From Planctomycetota bacterium (GTDB lineage: Bacteria; Planctomycetota; UBA1135; GCA-002686595), in contig JADJNY010000001.1 of NCBI GenBank assembly GCA_016714045.1, positions 434,001-498,000 on the forward strand: a stretch of DNA of 64,000 nucleotides. Direction: 5' to 3'. The notes beneath the pieces were generated by a model. That model was not told where the DNA came from and made no database searches. It saw nothing but the letters and a program-made list of their open reading frames with translations. Of this stretch, positions 26,452-36,300 are shown in pieces. Both the position numbers and the translations under genes were made by a program. Positions within the stretch are counted from its first letter, which is position 1. Every line of letters begins with the position of its first letter.

Positions 26452-27315
26452 TCAGGGCGGCGACTGCATGCCCTCGAGGAACGGCGCCGCGAGCGCCTCG
26501 GAGTCGGTGGGGGCGAGCCGCCGCGGCGCGAGGCGCGCGAGCCAACCCTTGCGCAGCTTCATCGCGCGCGTCTGCGCGTCCTTCCCGTTCGCGTCGACCG
26601 ACTGGATCGCCCGGAAGCCGCGCGGATGCAGCGCGAGCCGGATGCGCTCGACAGCTGCGTCCTGGAAGAGCGCGAGGAAGCCCTTCTGCAGCTTCACGTC
26701 GCCGACCGGGTGCAGCTCCTGCATGCCGCGCCGCCAGCGCTCGCGCTCGCTGACGAGCAACACGTGGTTGAAGATGAGCTTGTTCGTGCCCATCGACAGC
26801 GCCTTCTTGGGCACGGTGCGGTTCACGAGCTGGTCGAGCTGCGTGAGCTCGGGCTGCGACTTGAGCCGGGTCACGAGGGCCCACCGCGACTCCGCGATGA
26901 AGCGGTCGGCGTTCATCTCCCAGTACAAGTGGCCGAGCCCGCGCGTCCGCGCGAAGCGCGCGAGGTGGTAGGGGACGAAGTGGTTGTGCGCGATCGTGTC
27001 GGCGGCGAGATGCGAGAGGTAGCCAGCGATGAACGCCTCCTCGCGCGGGGACGAGGCGAGCGCGCGCATGTCCTCGATGATCTGCCAACGGTGGCAGTGG
27101 CTGTACGCTCCGCCGTAGCCCTTGAAGTTGATGATGTCGGCCGCGAGGTTGCCGTACAGGTACGCGTCGCGCTCTTCCTCGAGCAACGTCGCGACGTCGC
27201 GTGGCAGGAGCTCGCGCCGGCGGCGATAGACGCGCTCGGCGAACTCGAGGTGGTGGCCCGGTCCCCATGCGAGCACGCAGGCGAAGGACGCGAAGAAGAG
27301 GACGAGGAGCAGCAT
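26452..27315 (-). CDS. Zinc-dependent phospholipase C family protein
   Basis: 287 residues from the ATG at 27315, which gives a clean signal peptide MLLLVLFFASFACVLA and a mature N-terminus beginning with Trp (WGPGHHLEFAERV), as required for the zinc ligand at the start of this family. Other metal ligands are visible in NLAADIINFKGYG, SHCHRW and YLSHLAADTIAHNHFVPYHL. The domain (PF00882-like) covers roughly mature residues 1-190; the rest is helical. The longer open frame upstream to 27405 is not needed. Likely exported; true substrate unknown. Confidence 0.75.
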   Translation of the reverse strand: MLLLVLFFASFACVLAWGPGHHLEFAERVYRRRRELLPRDVATLLEEERDAYLYGNLAADIINFKGYGGAYSHCHRWQIIEDMRALASSPREEAFIAGYLSHLAADTIAHNHFVPYHLARFARTRGLGHLYWEMNADRFIAESRWALVTRLKSQPELTQLDQLVNRTVPKKALSMGTNKLIFNHVLLVSERERWRRGMQELHPVGDVKLQKGFLALFQDAAVERIRLALHPRGFRAIQSVDANGKDAQTRAMKLRKGWLARLAPRRLAPTDSEALAAPFLEGMQSPP

Positions 27316-27423
27316 CACGCGGAGGATAGCGTTTCCCGCGCTCTGTGTGCTCCCGCACCCCGGTCGCAACCGCGCCGGACTTGGTCGCGGCCGCGTTCGT
27401 TTCAAGGGACGGCGGTCGCGCCG

Positions 27424-27990
27424 TCAACCGACCGCTTCGAGCTCGAACCGCAGGGTCCCGCCGCGGAACACGAAGCAGAAGTGCTTCTCGTAGCTGTCGG
27501 CGGAGAGCGCGAACAGGATGCGCGCGACGAGGCCCATGGGGCCTCCGACGAAGGAGAGCTCGCGGCGCACGATCCGGAAGCCGCCGCCGGCGTAGTGGCG
27601 CGACGCTTCCTTCGCGAAGTGATCCATCGAGAAGTAGGAGAGGTGGTGCACGTGCGTCGGGTCGCGCCACGAGGCGAGCGCGCTGAAGTGCGGCGTGAGG
27701 ATCGTGACGCGCGCTCCGGGCCTGCAGACCCGCGCGATCTCGCGCATCATCCCGGGGAGGTCGCGCACGTGCTCGACGACGTTGTCCAGGTGGACGGCGT
27801 CGACGCTGCGATCGCGGAACGGGAGTCGACGCTCGAGGTCGCAGAGCACGCGCGCCGCCGCGCAGGGGAAGCGGTCGACGCCGACGAAGCCCGCGACCTC
27901 CTTGTTGCCGCAGCCGAGGTTGAGGCGGATCCCGGTCGCCGCGGACGGGGCCGCCTTCTCCGTCGCAACCGGCGTCGCCTGTGCGCCCAT
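27424..27990 (-). CDS. Class I SAM-dependent methyltransferase (third of three)
   Basis: A 188-residue methyltransferase. Motif I is RLNLGCGNKEVAGFVGVDR, followed by FRDRSVDAVHLDNVVEHVRD and GARVTILTPHFSA, the usual Methyltransf_11 pattern. The segment THVHHLSYFSMDHFAKEAS is found in a subgroup of these enzymes near polysaccharide genes. Start ATG 27990. It follows the 317-residue methyltransferase by 38 bases in the same direction, so it probably belongs to the same transcription unit. Acceptor substrate unknown. Confidence 0.75.
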   Translation of the reverse strand: MGAQATPVATEKAAPSAATGIRLNLGCGNKEVAGFVGVDRFPCAAARVLCDLERRLPFRDRSVDAVHLDNVVEHVRDLPGMMREIARVCRPGARVTILTPHFSALASWRDPTHVHHLSYFSMDHFAKEASRHYAGGGFRIVRRELSFVGGPMGLVARILFALSADSYEKHFCFVFRGGTLRFELEAVG

Positions 27991-28028
27991 GCCCGCATGA
28001 TGCGGACGCGCGTCGCGGACCTCAACCC

Positions 28029-28982
28029 TCACGCGTGCTCGGGCTTCTCGAACTCGGCGATCAGCATGCCGGAGCGCCCGAGCCAGGCTTCCCAGGAGAG
28101 CGCGAAGACGAGGCCGTCCACGAGCTTGCCCGCCGTGCGCGCGAGGCGCTGGCCGGGCCGCAGGTCGCGCGCGGAGTCGGCGGCGAACCCGACACCGGTC
28201 GCTCGCAGGAGCTTCCATCGGAACGTGCCCTTGCCGCGTCCGTCGAACAGCCGGTCGTCGCAGACGAGGCGCCGCACGCCGAGCCCGTGCTTCTCCGCGT
28301 AGGCGCGCAGGCTGCGGTGCGAGTAATGGTAGGTGTGGCGCGGTACGTCCTCGCCGAACGCGCGCGAACTCCAGAGGCTCTCCGCGTTCGTCACCAGGAA
28401 CACGAAGCGACCTCCGGGCTTCAGGACGCGCGCGACCTCGGCGAACGAACGACTCGGAGCGTGGAGGTGCTCGAAGACGGCCCACGAGGTGACGAGGTCG
28501 AAGCTCGCCTCGGGCAGTCCGCAGTCGGGGAGCGCGCGCGCGTGGAACTCGATGCGCGGATCGGCGACGCCCGGAGAGTACGCGTCGCAACCGACGGCGC
28601 GCAGTCCGGGGTGGCGCGCGAGCAGGAACGCGAGGAAGTCGCCGCGCGCGCAGCCGACGTCGAGGATCGACTGGTTCGTGAGGGGCGGTAGGTAGCGCTC
28701 CTGGCGCGCGTACCGCCGCTGGTGCACCTCGTCCGCTCGGCCGCCGTGGTAGTCGTTCGCGTAGAACGGCGCCATGCCCGCGGGCGTCGGCCGCGGGTTC
28801 ACGTAGACGAGCCCGCAGCGGAGGCACTCCACGACGGGGAACTCGTAGTCGCTCGTCCACTGACCCGTGTCGGGCTTCTTGTAGCGTTCGCGCGTGGCGT
28901 CGGCGCCGCAGAGATCGCAGGCGACGTGCTCGAGCTCGAGCTCGGTCGCGCGGAGACGGGGGACGATGGCGCGGCGCGGCAC
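28029..28982 (-). CDS. Class I SAM-dependent methyltransferase with N-terminal zinc ribbon-like motif (second of three)
   Basis: 317 residues with a GTG start. The N-terminus carries HVACDLCGADATRERYKK and VVECLRCGLVYVNPRPT: two CxxC pairs in the layout common to methyltransferases that act on sugar or lipid intermediates. The methyltransferase fold follows with SILDVGCARGDFLAFLLARH, then FDLVTSWAVFEHLHAP and LKPGGRFVFLVT. The C-terminal region (about 230-317) is helical with a hydrophobic end. It starts four bases after the preceding gene stop. Substrate unknown. Confidence 0.78.
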   Translation of the reverse strand: MPRRAIVPRLRATELELEHVACDLCGADATRERYKKPDTGQWTSDYEFPVVECLRCGLVYVNPRPTPAGMAPFYANDYHGGRADEVHQRRYARQERYLPPLTNQSILDVGCARGDFLAFLLARHPGLRAVGCDAYSPGVADPRIEFHARALPDCGLPEASFDLVTSWAVFEHLHAPSRSFAEVARVLKPGGRFVFLVTNAESLWSSRAFGEDVPRHTYHYSHRSLRAYAEKHGLGVRRLVCDDRLFDGRGKGTFRWKLLRATGVGFAADSARDLRPGQRLARTAGKLVDGLVFALSWEAWLGRSGMLIAEFEKPEHA

Positions 28983-28986
28983 GGGG

Positions 28987-29760
28987 TCAACTCCGCGGCT
29001 TGTCCGCCACGAGCACGGTCGTGCGGCTCGTCAGCATGCGCCAGCCGTGCTGGGCGGCGAGGAGCTCCCGGTTCTCGGTCCAGAGCGCCGGACGCTTCCG
29101 CTTGAGACGAAGCGTGTGCCAGGCGCGGCCGGCGAGCAGCGCGGGGCCCGCGAGCACGGCGAGCGCGGCGGAAGAGCTCTTCGTGCGGTCGTGGACGAGG
29201 CGCGGACGAACGAGCCCCGCGCGCAGCGCGTCGTACGCGAGGAAGTAGGGCGAGATCGGGTGGATGTGTCCGCCGAGGAGGCGCGGATCGCTCGTGGCGA
29301 GCGGCAGCGGGTCGAAGAGCGCGGGGAAGCCCGTGAGCAGCGTGCGCACGCGCGAGTTCATGTTGAGGACGTTCGGCGTGGTCACGATCACCTTCCCGCC
29401 GGGCTTCGTGACGCGCACGAGCTCGCGCAGGAAGGCGAACTGGTCCTCGACGTGCTCGACGACCTCGATCGAGACCGTCGCGTCGAAGTGCGCGTCGGGG
29501 AAAGGCAGCGTGCCGTCGGCGTTCGTGCGCGCGCAGGCGACGCCGTCGTATTCGAACGACGCGGGGATCAGATCGCAGGCGAAGAGGTGCGCGCGCGGGT
29601 CGACGTGCTTCGCGTTCACGAGCCAGTCGCCGACGAGCTTCGAGAACGCGCCGCGGCCCGCGCCGACGTCGCACACGCGAGCGCTCGTCCAGTCGAGCGC
29701 CTCGAGCTCCGCGAACACGCGCCGCGCGGTGTGGGGGATCGACCAGCCCTTGGCCTTCAT
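28987..29760 (-). CDS. Class I SAM-dependent methyltransferase (first of three)
   Basis: 257 residues from ATG 29760 (MKAKGWSIPHTARRVFAELE). Motif I is VCDVGAGRGAFSKLVGDWLV; DATVSIEVVEHVEDQFAFL and KPGGKVIVTTPNVLNMNSR follow, typical of UbiG/Methyltransf_11 enzymes. The C-terminal third contains a hydrophobic helix (AALAVLAGPALLAGRAWHTL). The open frame continues far upstream because the neighbouring gene is in a compatible frame, but this ATG is the natural start. First of three methyltransferase genes with short gaps. Confidence 0.78.
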   Translation of the reverse strand: MKAKGWSIPHTARRVFAELEALDWTSARVCDVGAGRGAFSKLVGDWLVNAKHVDPRAHLFACDLIPASFEYDGVACARTNADGTLPFPDAHFDATVSIEVVEHVEDQFAFLRELVRVTKPGGKVIVTTPNVLNMNSRVRTLLTGFPALFDPLPLATSDPRLLGGHIHPISPYFLAYDALRAGLVRPRLVHDRTKSSSAALAVLAGPALLAGRAWHTLRLKRKRPALWTENRELLAAQHGWRMLTSRTTVLVADKPRS

Positions 29761-29876
29761 GAGCGGAGAGGATGCGCTCCGCGCGGCGCGCTGCCAATCG
29801 GGGAGCGGCCGGTTCCGGGTGTCGGCGGGCCGCGGGAGCTCCGCTACGCGCCTCCCCGGAACCGAGCGCCGCTCGT

Positions 29877-32800
29877 TCACCGCTTCGTCGCCAGCCGCAC
29901 GTCCGTCACGGTGCCCTCCGCGACCGGCCAGTCGAGCGCGTGCGCTCCGTCGCGGCCCGCCCCCGGCGCGTTGAGCTCGACGCGGCCGGGCGGGAGCGCG
30001 AGCTCGAGCTCGCCCTGCGCGTTCGTCGTGCCCAGCGCGAAGCTGGACGTCTCTCCGGCCTGCATCCGCCACGTCACGCGCGTCGAGGCGAGCGGCGCGC
30101 CGCTCGTGGCGTCGACGACGCGCACGCGCCGGCGCAGGATCGGCACGTCGAGCGCGAGCGCGCGCGTCTCGCTCGGCGTGATCGCGACGGGCTCGGGCGC
30201 GGTCCAGACCCAGGCCTTCGACGGCCCTTCGATCGCGACGACGAACGGCCCGTCGCCGCCCGGGACCTGCACGGTCGCCTCGCCGGAGTCGGACAGTCCG
30301 CAGTTCGTCGCGAGCCGCGCGACGGGACCCGCCGGCGGCGCGACGTGCGCGATGAGGCCCTCGACGACCTGCCCGTCGACGCGCACGGCGAGCGCGAGCT
30401 TCCCGCCGATCGCACCGCGGAGGTCGAGGTCGAGCCGCGTCTCCTTCCCCGCCTCGATCACCGCCCGCGCGACGACCTGCATCGAGCGGAGCTGCATCGA
30501 GGAGCGCGCGTCGACGATCGAGTGCGCCTCCATCACGGACACCTCGACCTCGCCCGCGGGCAGCGGTCCGAAGCGGAACGCGCCGTCCGGCCGCACGGCG
30601 CTCTCGGGGACGCCATCGAAGAGCCCGCCGACGTCGGTGCGCTGCGTCGCGACGCGCGGGACGAGCTGCAGGTCGACGTCGCGGGGCTCCACGCCGGCCG
30701 GCGCCGAGAGCTTGCCGACGAGGAAGCCCGACGGCGGCTCGTCGAGCTCGAGCGGCGCGTTCGCGCCCGCGCCCAGCGTCACGGTGCGCTCGCTCGCGAG
30801 CCACGGGCTCCACGCGACCTCGACGGTCCACTCGCCGTCGGCCGCCTGGTCGAAGCGGAAGCGGCCCGCGGCATCCGTGCGCGTCTCGAAATCGATGCCC
30901 GGCACGCGCACCTTGCCCTTTCCGGGCACGGCCGCCATGCGGAGGCCGCGCTCGGCGCCCTTCTTGCCCGCGATCCCGCCGCGCGTCGCCGTGACGACGA
31001 CGTCCGCGCGCGGCGTCTTCCAGTCGGCTCGGCGCACGACGCCCGCGAGCGCGCGCTCCTTCGACGCGGCGTCGCTCGCGAACTCGACGGCGATCCGGCG
31101 CGTCTCGCCCGCGCGCAGCTCGGCGACCTCGACGCGCCGCGGCGGGAGGCCCGGCGCTTCGAGGTGGAGCACGCACGCGCCCGGCACGAGCCCGCGCACG
31201 ATCCCGTCCGCGGGGAGCGCCGCCGCGCCGTCGACGAGCGGGTACGGCCCGCGCTGGAGCTCGACGTTGCGCTTCACCCACGTGCCGGACTGGAAGTCCT
31301 TCCCGTAGATCGTCGTGCGCCCGTCGATCTCGACGGACACCTTGCAGCGCTCGAGCTTCTTCCCGTTCGCGGTCAGCGCGAGCTCGAGCGCCGCGCTCCC
31401 GCGCAGCGTCGCGTTCACGCGCTCGCCGGGCTTCACGCCGGGCCGCACGAAGCGCTCGAAGCGCGGGTCGTCGATCTCGAGCGTGTACTCGCCGTCCGCG
31501 AGGCCCTCCCACGCGAACTCGGAGCCCGTGCCCTCCGCGACGACGGGGGAGCGCGGCTCCATGCCCGGCCGCGCGAGGTGGATGCGCTTCGAGTTCGGGC
31601 ACGTAGCCGCGGATCGGCTCCGCGAACACGACGAGCATCAAGCGCCCGCGCGTCTCGATCGTGCTCGTGATCGCGGCCTCGGCGAGCTCGCCCGCCCGCA
31701 CCTCGACGTTCGCGCCGCGGATGCGGCCCGTGAGCGGGTGCTCGGCCGACACGCGGTACGCGCCGGGCGCCAGGTCCGCGAGACGCGCGCGCTTCGACTG
31801 CGGATCGAGTGCCTGGCCCGCGATCGCGTGGATGCGCGCGCGCCCCGCCTGCTTGGCGAGCGGCAGCGCGCTGAGCCGCCAGCGCGCGTCGTCGAGCTCG
31901 TTCCCGTGTCCGTCGACGACGGAGAGGAGGAGCGTGCCGCCCTTCACGAACTCCGCGTCGCCGAGGTCGATCACGTCGCCGGCGCGCGGCGTCGCGGTGC
32001 GCTCCATCGGCCACGACCACGCGACCTTCGCGCGATCGGGCACGGACGCCTCGAGCTCGACGGAAAGGCGTTCGACGACCGGGACGAGCAGAGTGAAGCG
32101 CCCCGCGTCGTCGGCGAGCACGGGGGCGGGCTCCTTCCAGTCCTTCGGCAGCGCGACGTCGTCGCCCGCGTTCTCGGCCCACCGCACCGCGGCGCGCAGC
32201 CGCACGACGGCACCTTTCGCGGGCGCGCCGCCTTCGAAGAGGAGGCGGCCCGTGTAGCGCGCGGACGACTGCGCGCTCGCGAGCGCCGGATCCGCGGCGT
32301 GCTCGCGCGCGGCGTTCGTGGGCGCGAGCGTCTCGATCGTGCTCGGCTCGACCGCGGCGGTCGCCGGGAGCGGTGTCGTCGCACCCGGAGCCGTCTCCGC
32401 GGCCAGCGCGAGTTCGCCGGGCTCCGCGCTCGCGCTCGTGCGCAGCGCCCACGCGCCGGCGCCCGCGAGCGTGCACACGACGAGCGCGATCACCGCGACG
32501 AGCGCGAGCGGTAGCGTCGCGGCGGTCTTCACCGTGGCGCCCTTTGCGAGCACGATCTCGCGCACGCTTGCGAGCCCGCGCGTCTCGACCACCGCGGCCG
32601 CGGCGCCGAGCGCGAAGCCCGCGGGGAGCGTCTTGCGCAGGAGCTCGAGCCCGCGGTGGAGCTGCACGCGCGTCGTCGAGGGCTCGAGCGCGAGCTCGCG
32701 CGCGATCTCGCGCGGCTCGAGGCCCTTCAGGAGGTGCAGCGACAAGACGCGTCCGTAGAGCTCGGGGAGCCGCGCGAGGCCCGCCTCGATCGCCCCGCGC

Positions 32801-33147
32801 GCTTCGCTTGCCGCGGCCTCGTCCTCGGGCCCGGCGACCGCGCGCTCGACGAGCCGGTCGGGCTCCACGCGCCTCGCCGCGCCACGCCGCGCGTGCCGCG
32901 CCTGGTTCACGAGGACGCCGGTGAGCCACGGGAGCAGGCTCTTCGTGGCGTCGAAGCTCGCGCGCTTCTCGATCGCGACGAGGAACGTCTCCTGGACGAG
33001 GTCCTCCGCCGTCGACGCGTCACGGACGAAGTGGTGGGCCAGGGCGAAGAGGTCCGGCGCCGTGCGGTCGAAGACCGTGGAGAGGGCGCGGACGTCCCCG
33101 CGTTCGCGGAACTGGACGAAGAGGCGTTCGAGGGAGTCGTCGATCAT
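29877..33147 (-). CDS. ECF sigma factor fused to membrane helix and carboxypeptidase-regulatory-like repeats (apparent frameshift)
   Basis: About 1089 residues if one base is removed in the GGG run at 31597-31599. Start ATG 33147. Residues 1-175 are an ECF sigma factor: region 2 contains RTAPDLFALAHHFVRDASTA and EDLVQETFLVAIEKRASFD, region 4 contains LPELYGRVLSLHLLKGLEPR. A hydrophobic helix follows at 209-236 (TAATLPLALVAVIALVVCTL), then several hundred residues of beta-rich modules of the carboxypeptidase-regulatory type (for example DAAGRFRFDQAADGEWTVEV, PDGAFRFGPLPAGEVEVSV). The halves join at YVP|NSKRIHLARPGMEPRSPVV. A membrane-tethered sigma factor with an extracytoplasmic part is inferred. 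Confidence 0.75.
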
Positions 33148-33311
33148 GGTGCCGATGCTCTCCACGAGCGCCCGCGGCGTTTCGCACAATCCGGGAGTCT
33201 AGAGGATCGACGCACGGCGTGGCGCGAACGCACGCGGGCCGGCCCGATCGGACCGGCCCGCGCTCCGTCACGCGGTTTCGACGGTCGGAGCCGTCGGAAC
33301 CGCGCTCCGCG

Positions 33312-36300
33312 TCAGAGGTTGATGCTGCGGTTGCCCGCCGTCGTGTTGGGCATGCTCCAGGGGAACAGGCTCTGGAGCGTCAGCGCCGGCAAGGTCGGCT
33401 CTTGCGGCCCGATCACCTCGATGTTGACGGTCACCGTGTCGCTCGCCGTCGTGTTGGGGATCGTGAAGGTGAGCGTCGTCGTCCCCGCCGCCACCGTGCC
33501 CGGGGAGACGAGGAACGGACCGGTCAGTCCCGTGAACGGCGCCGCTGCCGGGGGCGCCGAGAACGGCACGGTGAAGTTGAAGCCGGTGAGCTTCTGCGAC
33601 GCACCGGTCGCGGTCCAGGAGGCGTCGAGCACGCCGTTCTTGAACACGCGCGCGACGACGATCTGGTTCGCCACCGGCGCCGCCGGCGGAGCTCCGACCT
33701 TCTTGTCGACGCGCAACGTCGCGTTCACCGTGCGCACGGTGCCCGCCTGCGACGAACTCCCGCTCAGGTTCCCGACGACGACGGTCGCGCTTCCGTCGGA
33801 GAAGTCGCGCGTCGTGATCGGCAGGGGACCGCCGAACGCTTGGTTGTACGCCGGCATGTTCGGCAGCGATCTCGGCTGCGACGGCTGCGATCCGAGGTCG
33901 ATCGCCGTCAGCGTTCCCGTGTAGGTGATCCACGGTGCGCCGTTCGTCGACGGCGACAGGTCGTTCAGCAGGATCGAGTGGGTCTTCGACGGCACCTGGG
34001 TCGTCTTCGACTGATTGGGGCCTCCGCCGAACGAGTAGTTCGCCTGGAGGACGCACGGCTCGTTCGTCTCGACGTTGATGCGAGCGACCTTGGCGGTGAC
34101 GAATTGCGTGACGGCGCGAGTGATCCTCGGCGGCGTCACGTCGTTCGAGATGCTGCCCTGGCTGGCCGGGTTGCCCCCGTTGTTGAGCTCGTGGCCGTCC
34201 AGCCACGTGTCCCCGTCGGAGTCCGCGACGTCCGGGTTCGTCCCGTTTGCAGCCACCGTGTCCGCCTTGTTCTTCAGGTCGTCACGGTCGAAGTCGATGC
34301 CGAAGCCCTCGCCCGTGCCGACCGGGAGACCGACCGCCGTGACGCTGGTTGCGCCCGTGGCCGCCTGACCGGTGAAGAACGAGAGCGGCTGGTTCGGCTG
34401 CGTCGGGTCTTCCGCGACGAAGCTGTTGCTTCGCCGGTCGAACCACCACCGCATCGCGACCGAGGTCCCGCCGAGCGTGACGCGCCCGTAGAGGACGAGG
34501 TCGCAGTGGCGTGCGCGCGCTTGCGGCACGAAGTAGGACTGGAGCGCCACCGTCGCCTTCGACGCGTGCGCCTGATCGAGCAGCACGGCGCGGTACGCCG
34601 CGGGCGCGATCCCTTGGTCGAACTGCTGGACGAAGGCGACGATGTCGGCGGTGTCCTGCGGGGTCAGGCCGAAGAACATCACGAACGCGTTCAGGTTCAT
34701 CATCAGGCCCGTGTGCGCGAGCCCCGTCCCGAGCGGCGGGTAGATCAGGTTCACGGGCAACCCGGTGTTCAGGTCGGGCAGCGTGACCGTGCTCCACTGG
34801 ACACCCGGTGTGGCGAGGTCGGCGTCCTGCTCCTTCTTGTAGAGCTCGTGGAACGGCGCGATCTTGAAGAATGCACGGCGTGGCTTCTGGTTGCCGAACC
34901 CGGCACCGTCGGCGACGAGGTCGTTGCTCGTCCCCGTCGGCATGTTGTGGCAACCCTCGCAGCCCTGCTTGAAGAGCCCCTCACCGCGCGTCGCGGCCGC
35001 GGCCGGGAAGCCCGGGAACAAGTTCGGCTGGAGCCGATCGTCGAGGAGGCGCTCTTCGTTCTGCGTCGGGTTCGGCGGGTTCTGCAGCGAGAACACGAAC
35101 GACTGGAAGTCAGCGAAGTCGTTCGCGTTCAACGGAGCCGTCGCGCCGAGAAGGTTCACGAAGGCCGCGTTGAAGTCCGCGAGGTTGTTCTGCTGCTCGC
35201 CGCGCCAATGGAACGGCACCATACGCTCGATCCCGTCGAGCGTCTGCGTCACGAGCGGGCCCTTGTCGTCCATCGGCGACCCGAGGTTCCACGCGAGCAT
35301 GTCCGTGCGGCCCTCGACGTGGCAGGAGAGGCACGACGCGTTGTTGTTCATCGAATGGCTCGCGCTGTACGCGACGCGCCGTCCGGCCTTGACCTTCGGT
35401 GGCGTCGGGTCGAGGCCGAGCTGGAACGTCAGTGCGTTGGGCCAGCCGAGCGTGACGATGTGCGCCTCGATCGTGTTCGTGCCCCAGCAGTACACGAAGA
35501 GGAGGTTGAGCGGCTGCGAGTACAGGAGGCCGCGCGGGATGCCGCCCGGCGCGACGTCGAACTCGTCGACGGGGAGGCCGGTGGGATCGAGGAGCACGAC
35601 GTTGTCCGTCAGGAGCCCGCAGGTGACGGCGAAGCCCGTCGCGGAGTCGAACTCGATTGCGTAGGGCTGCCCCACGGTCTTCGTCGGGTCGAGGACGCCG
35701 CCCGGACGGTCGAGGTCCTGAATGGTGGTCGGCGCGACCACCGCTCCGCCCACGGGCGGCAGAGGGGAGATCGAGAGCCGGTTCTTCACGATGTCGCCCC
35801 GGATCGAGGCCTCGGTCTGCTTGTTCGGGTCCTTGTTGTTGGCGTCGGTGTTGAGCTGCCACAACGCACCCGTCACGGGGTTCACGCCGCACGCGAACTG
35901 GATCGTGCCGGCCGCGGTCGTCAGCGGCTGCACGGCGCCCGTCGCGCGGACGAGCCGGAAGAGGTCCTCGTCCTTCAGCTGCGTTCCGCCCATCGCGGTC
36001 GCGGCGAAGTCCACCACGGTCGGCCCCTGGTGCATGACGTTGAGCGGGTCGTTCGGCGTCCCGCGCGGCCCGGAGTTGTTGCCCGAGAAGAGCGGCGCGA
36101 CGAGGACGTCCTTGTTCGCGTCGAAGCTCATGAAGAGCGGGTTCTTGCCCGGGATCTTGAAGACGCGCACGACCTTCGGTGCGGTGAGGTCGACCTCCAC
36201 CACCGCGTCCGCCGCCTGGCAGGAGACGAAGGCGCGGTTGGTCGCCTGGTCGACGAGCAGGTCGCCCGGCTCACCGAGGATGCGACCGCTCGCGTCGCGC

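Noticed and set aside
30074..30415. Minus-strand Ser/Arg-rich open frame inside the sigma fusion
   Set aside because: A different frame of a gene whose translation gives coherent regulatory-like repeats.
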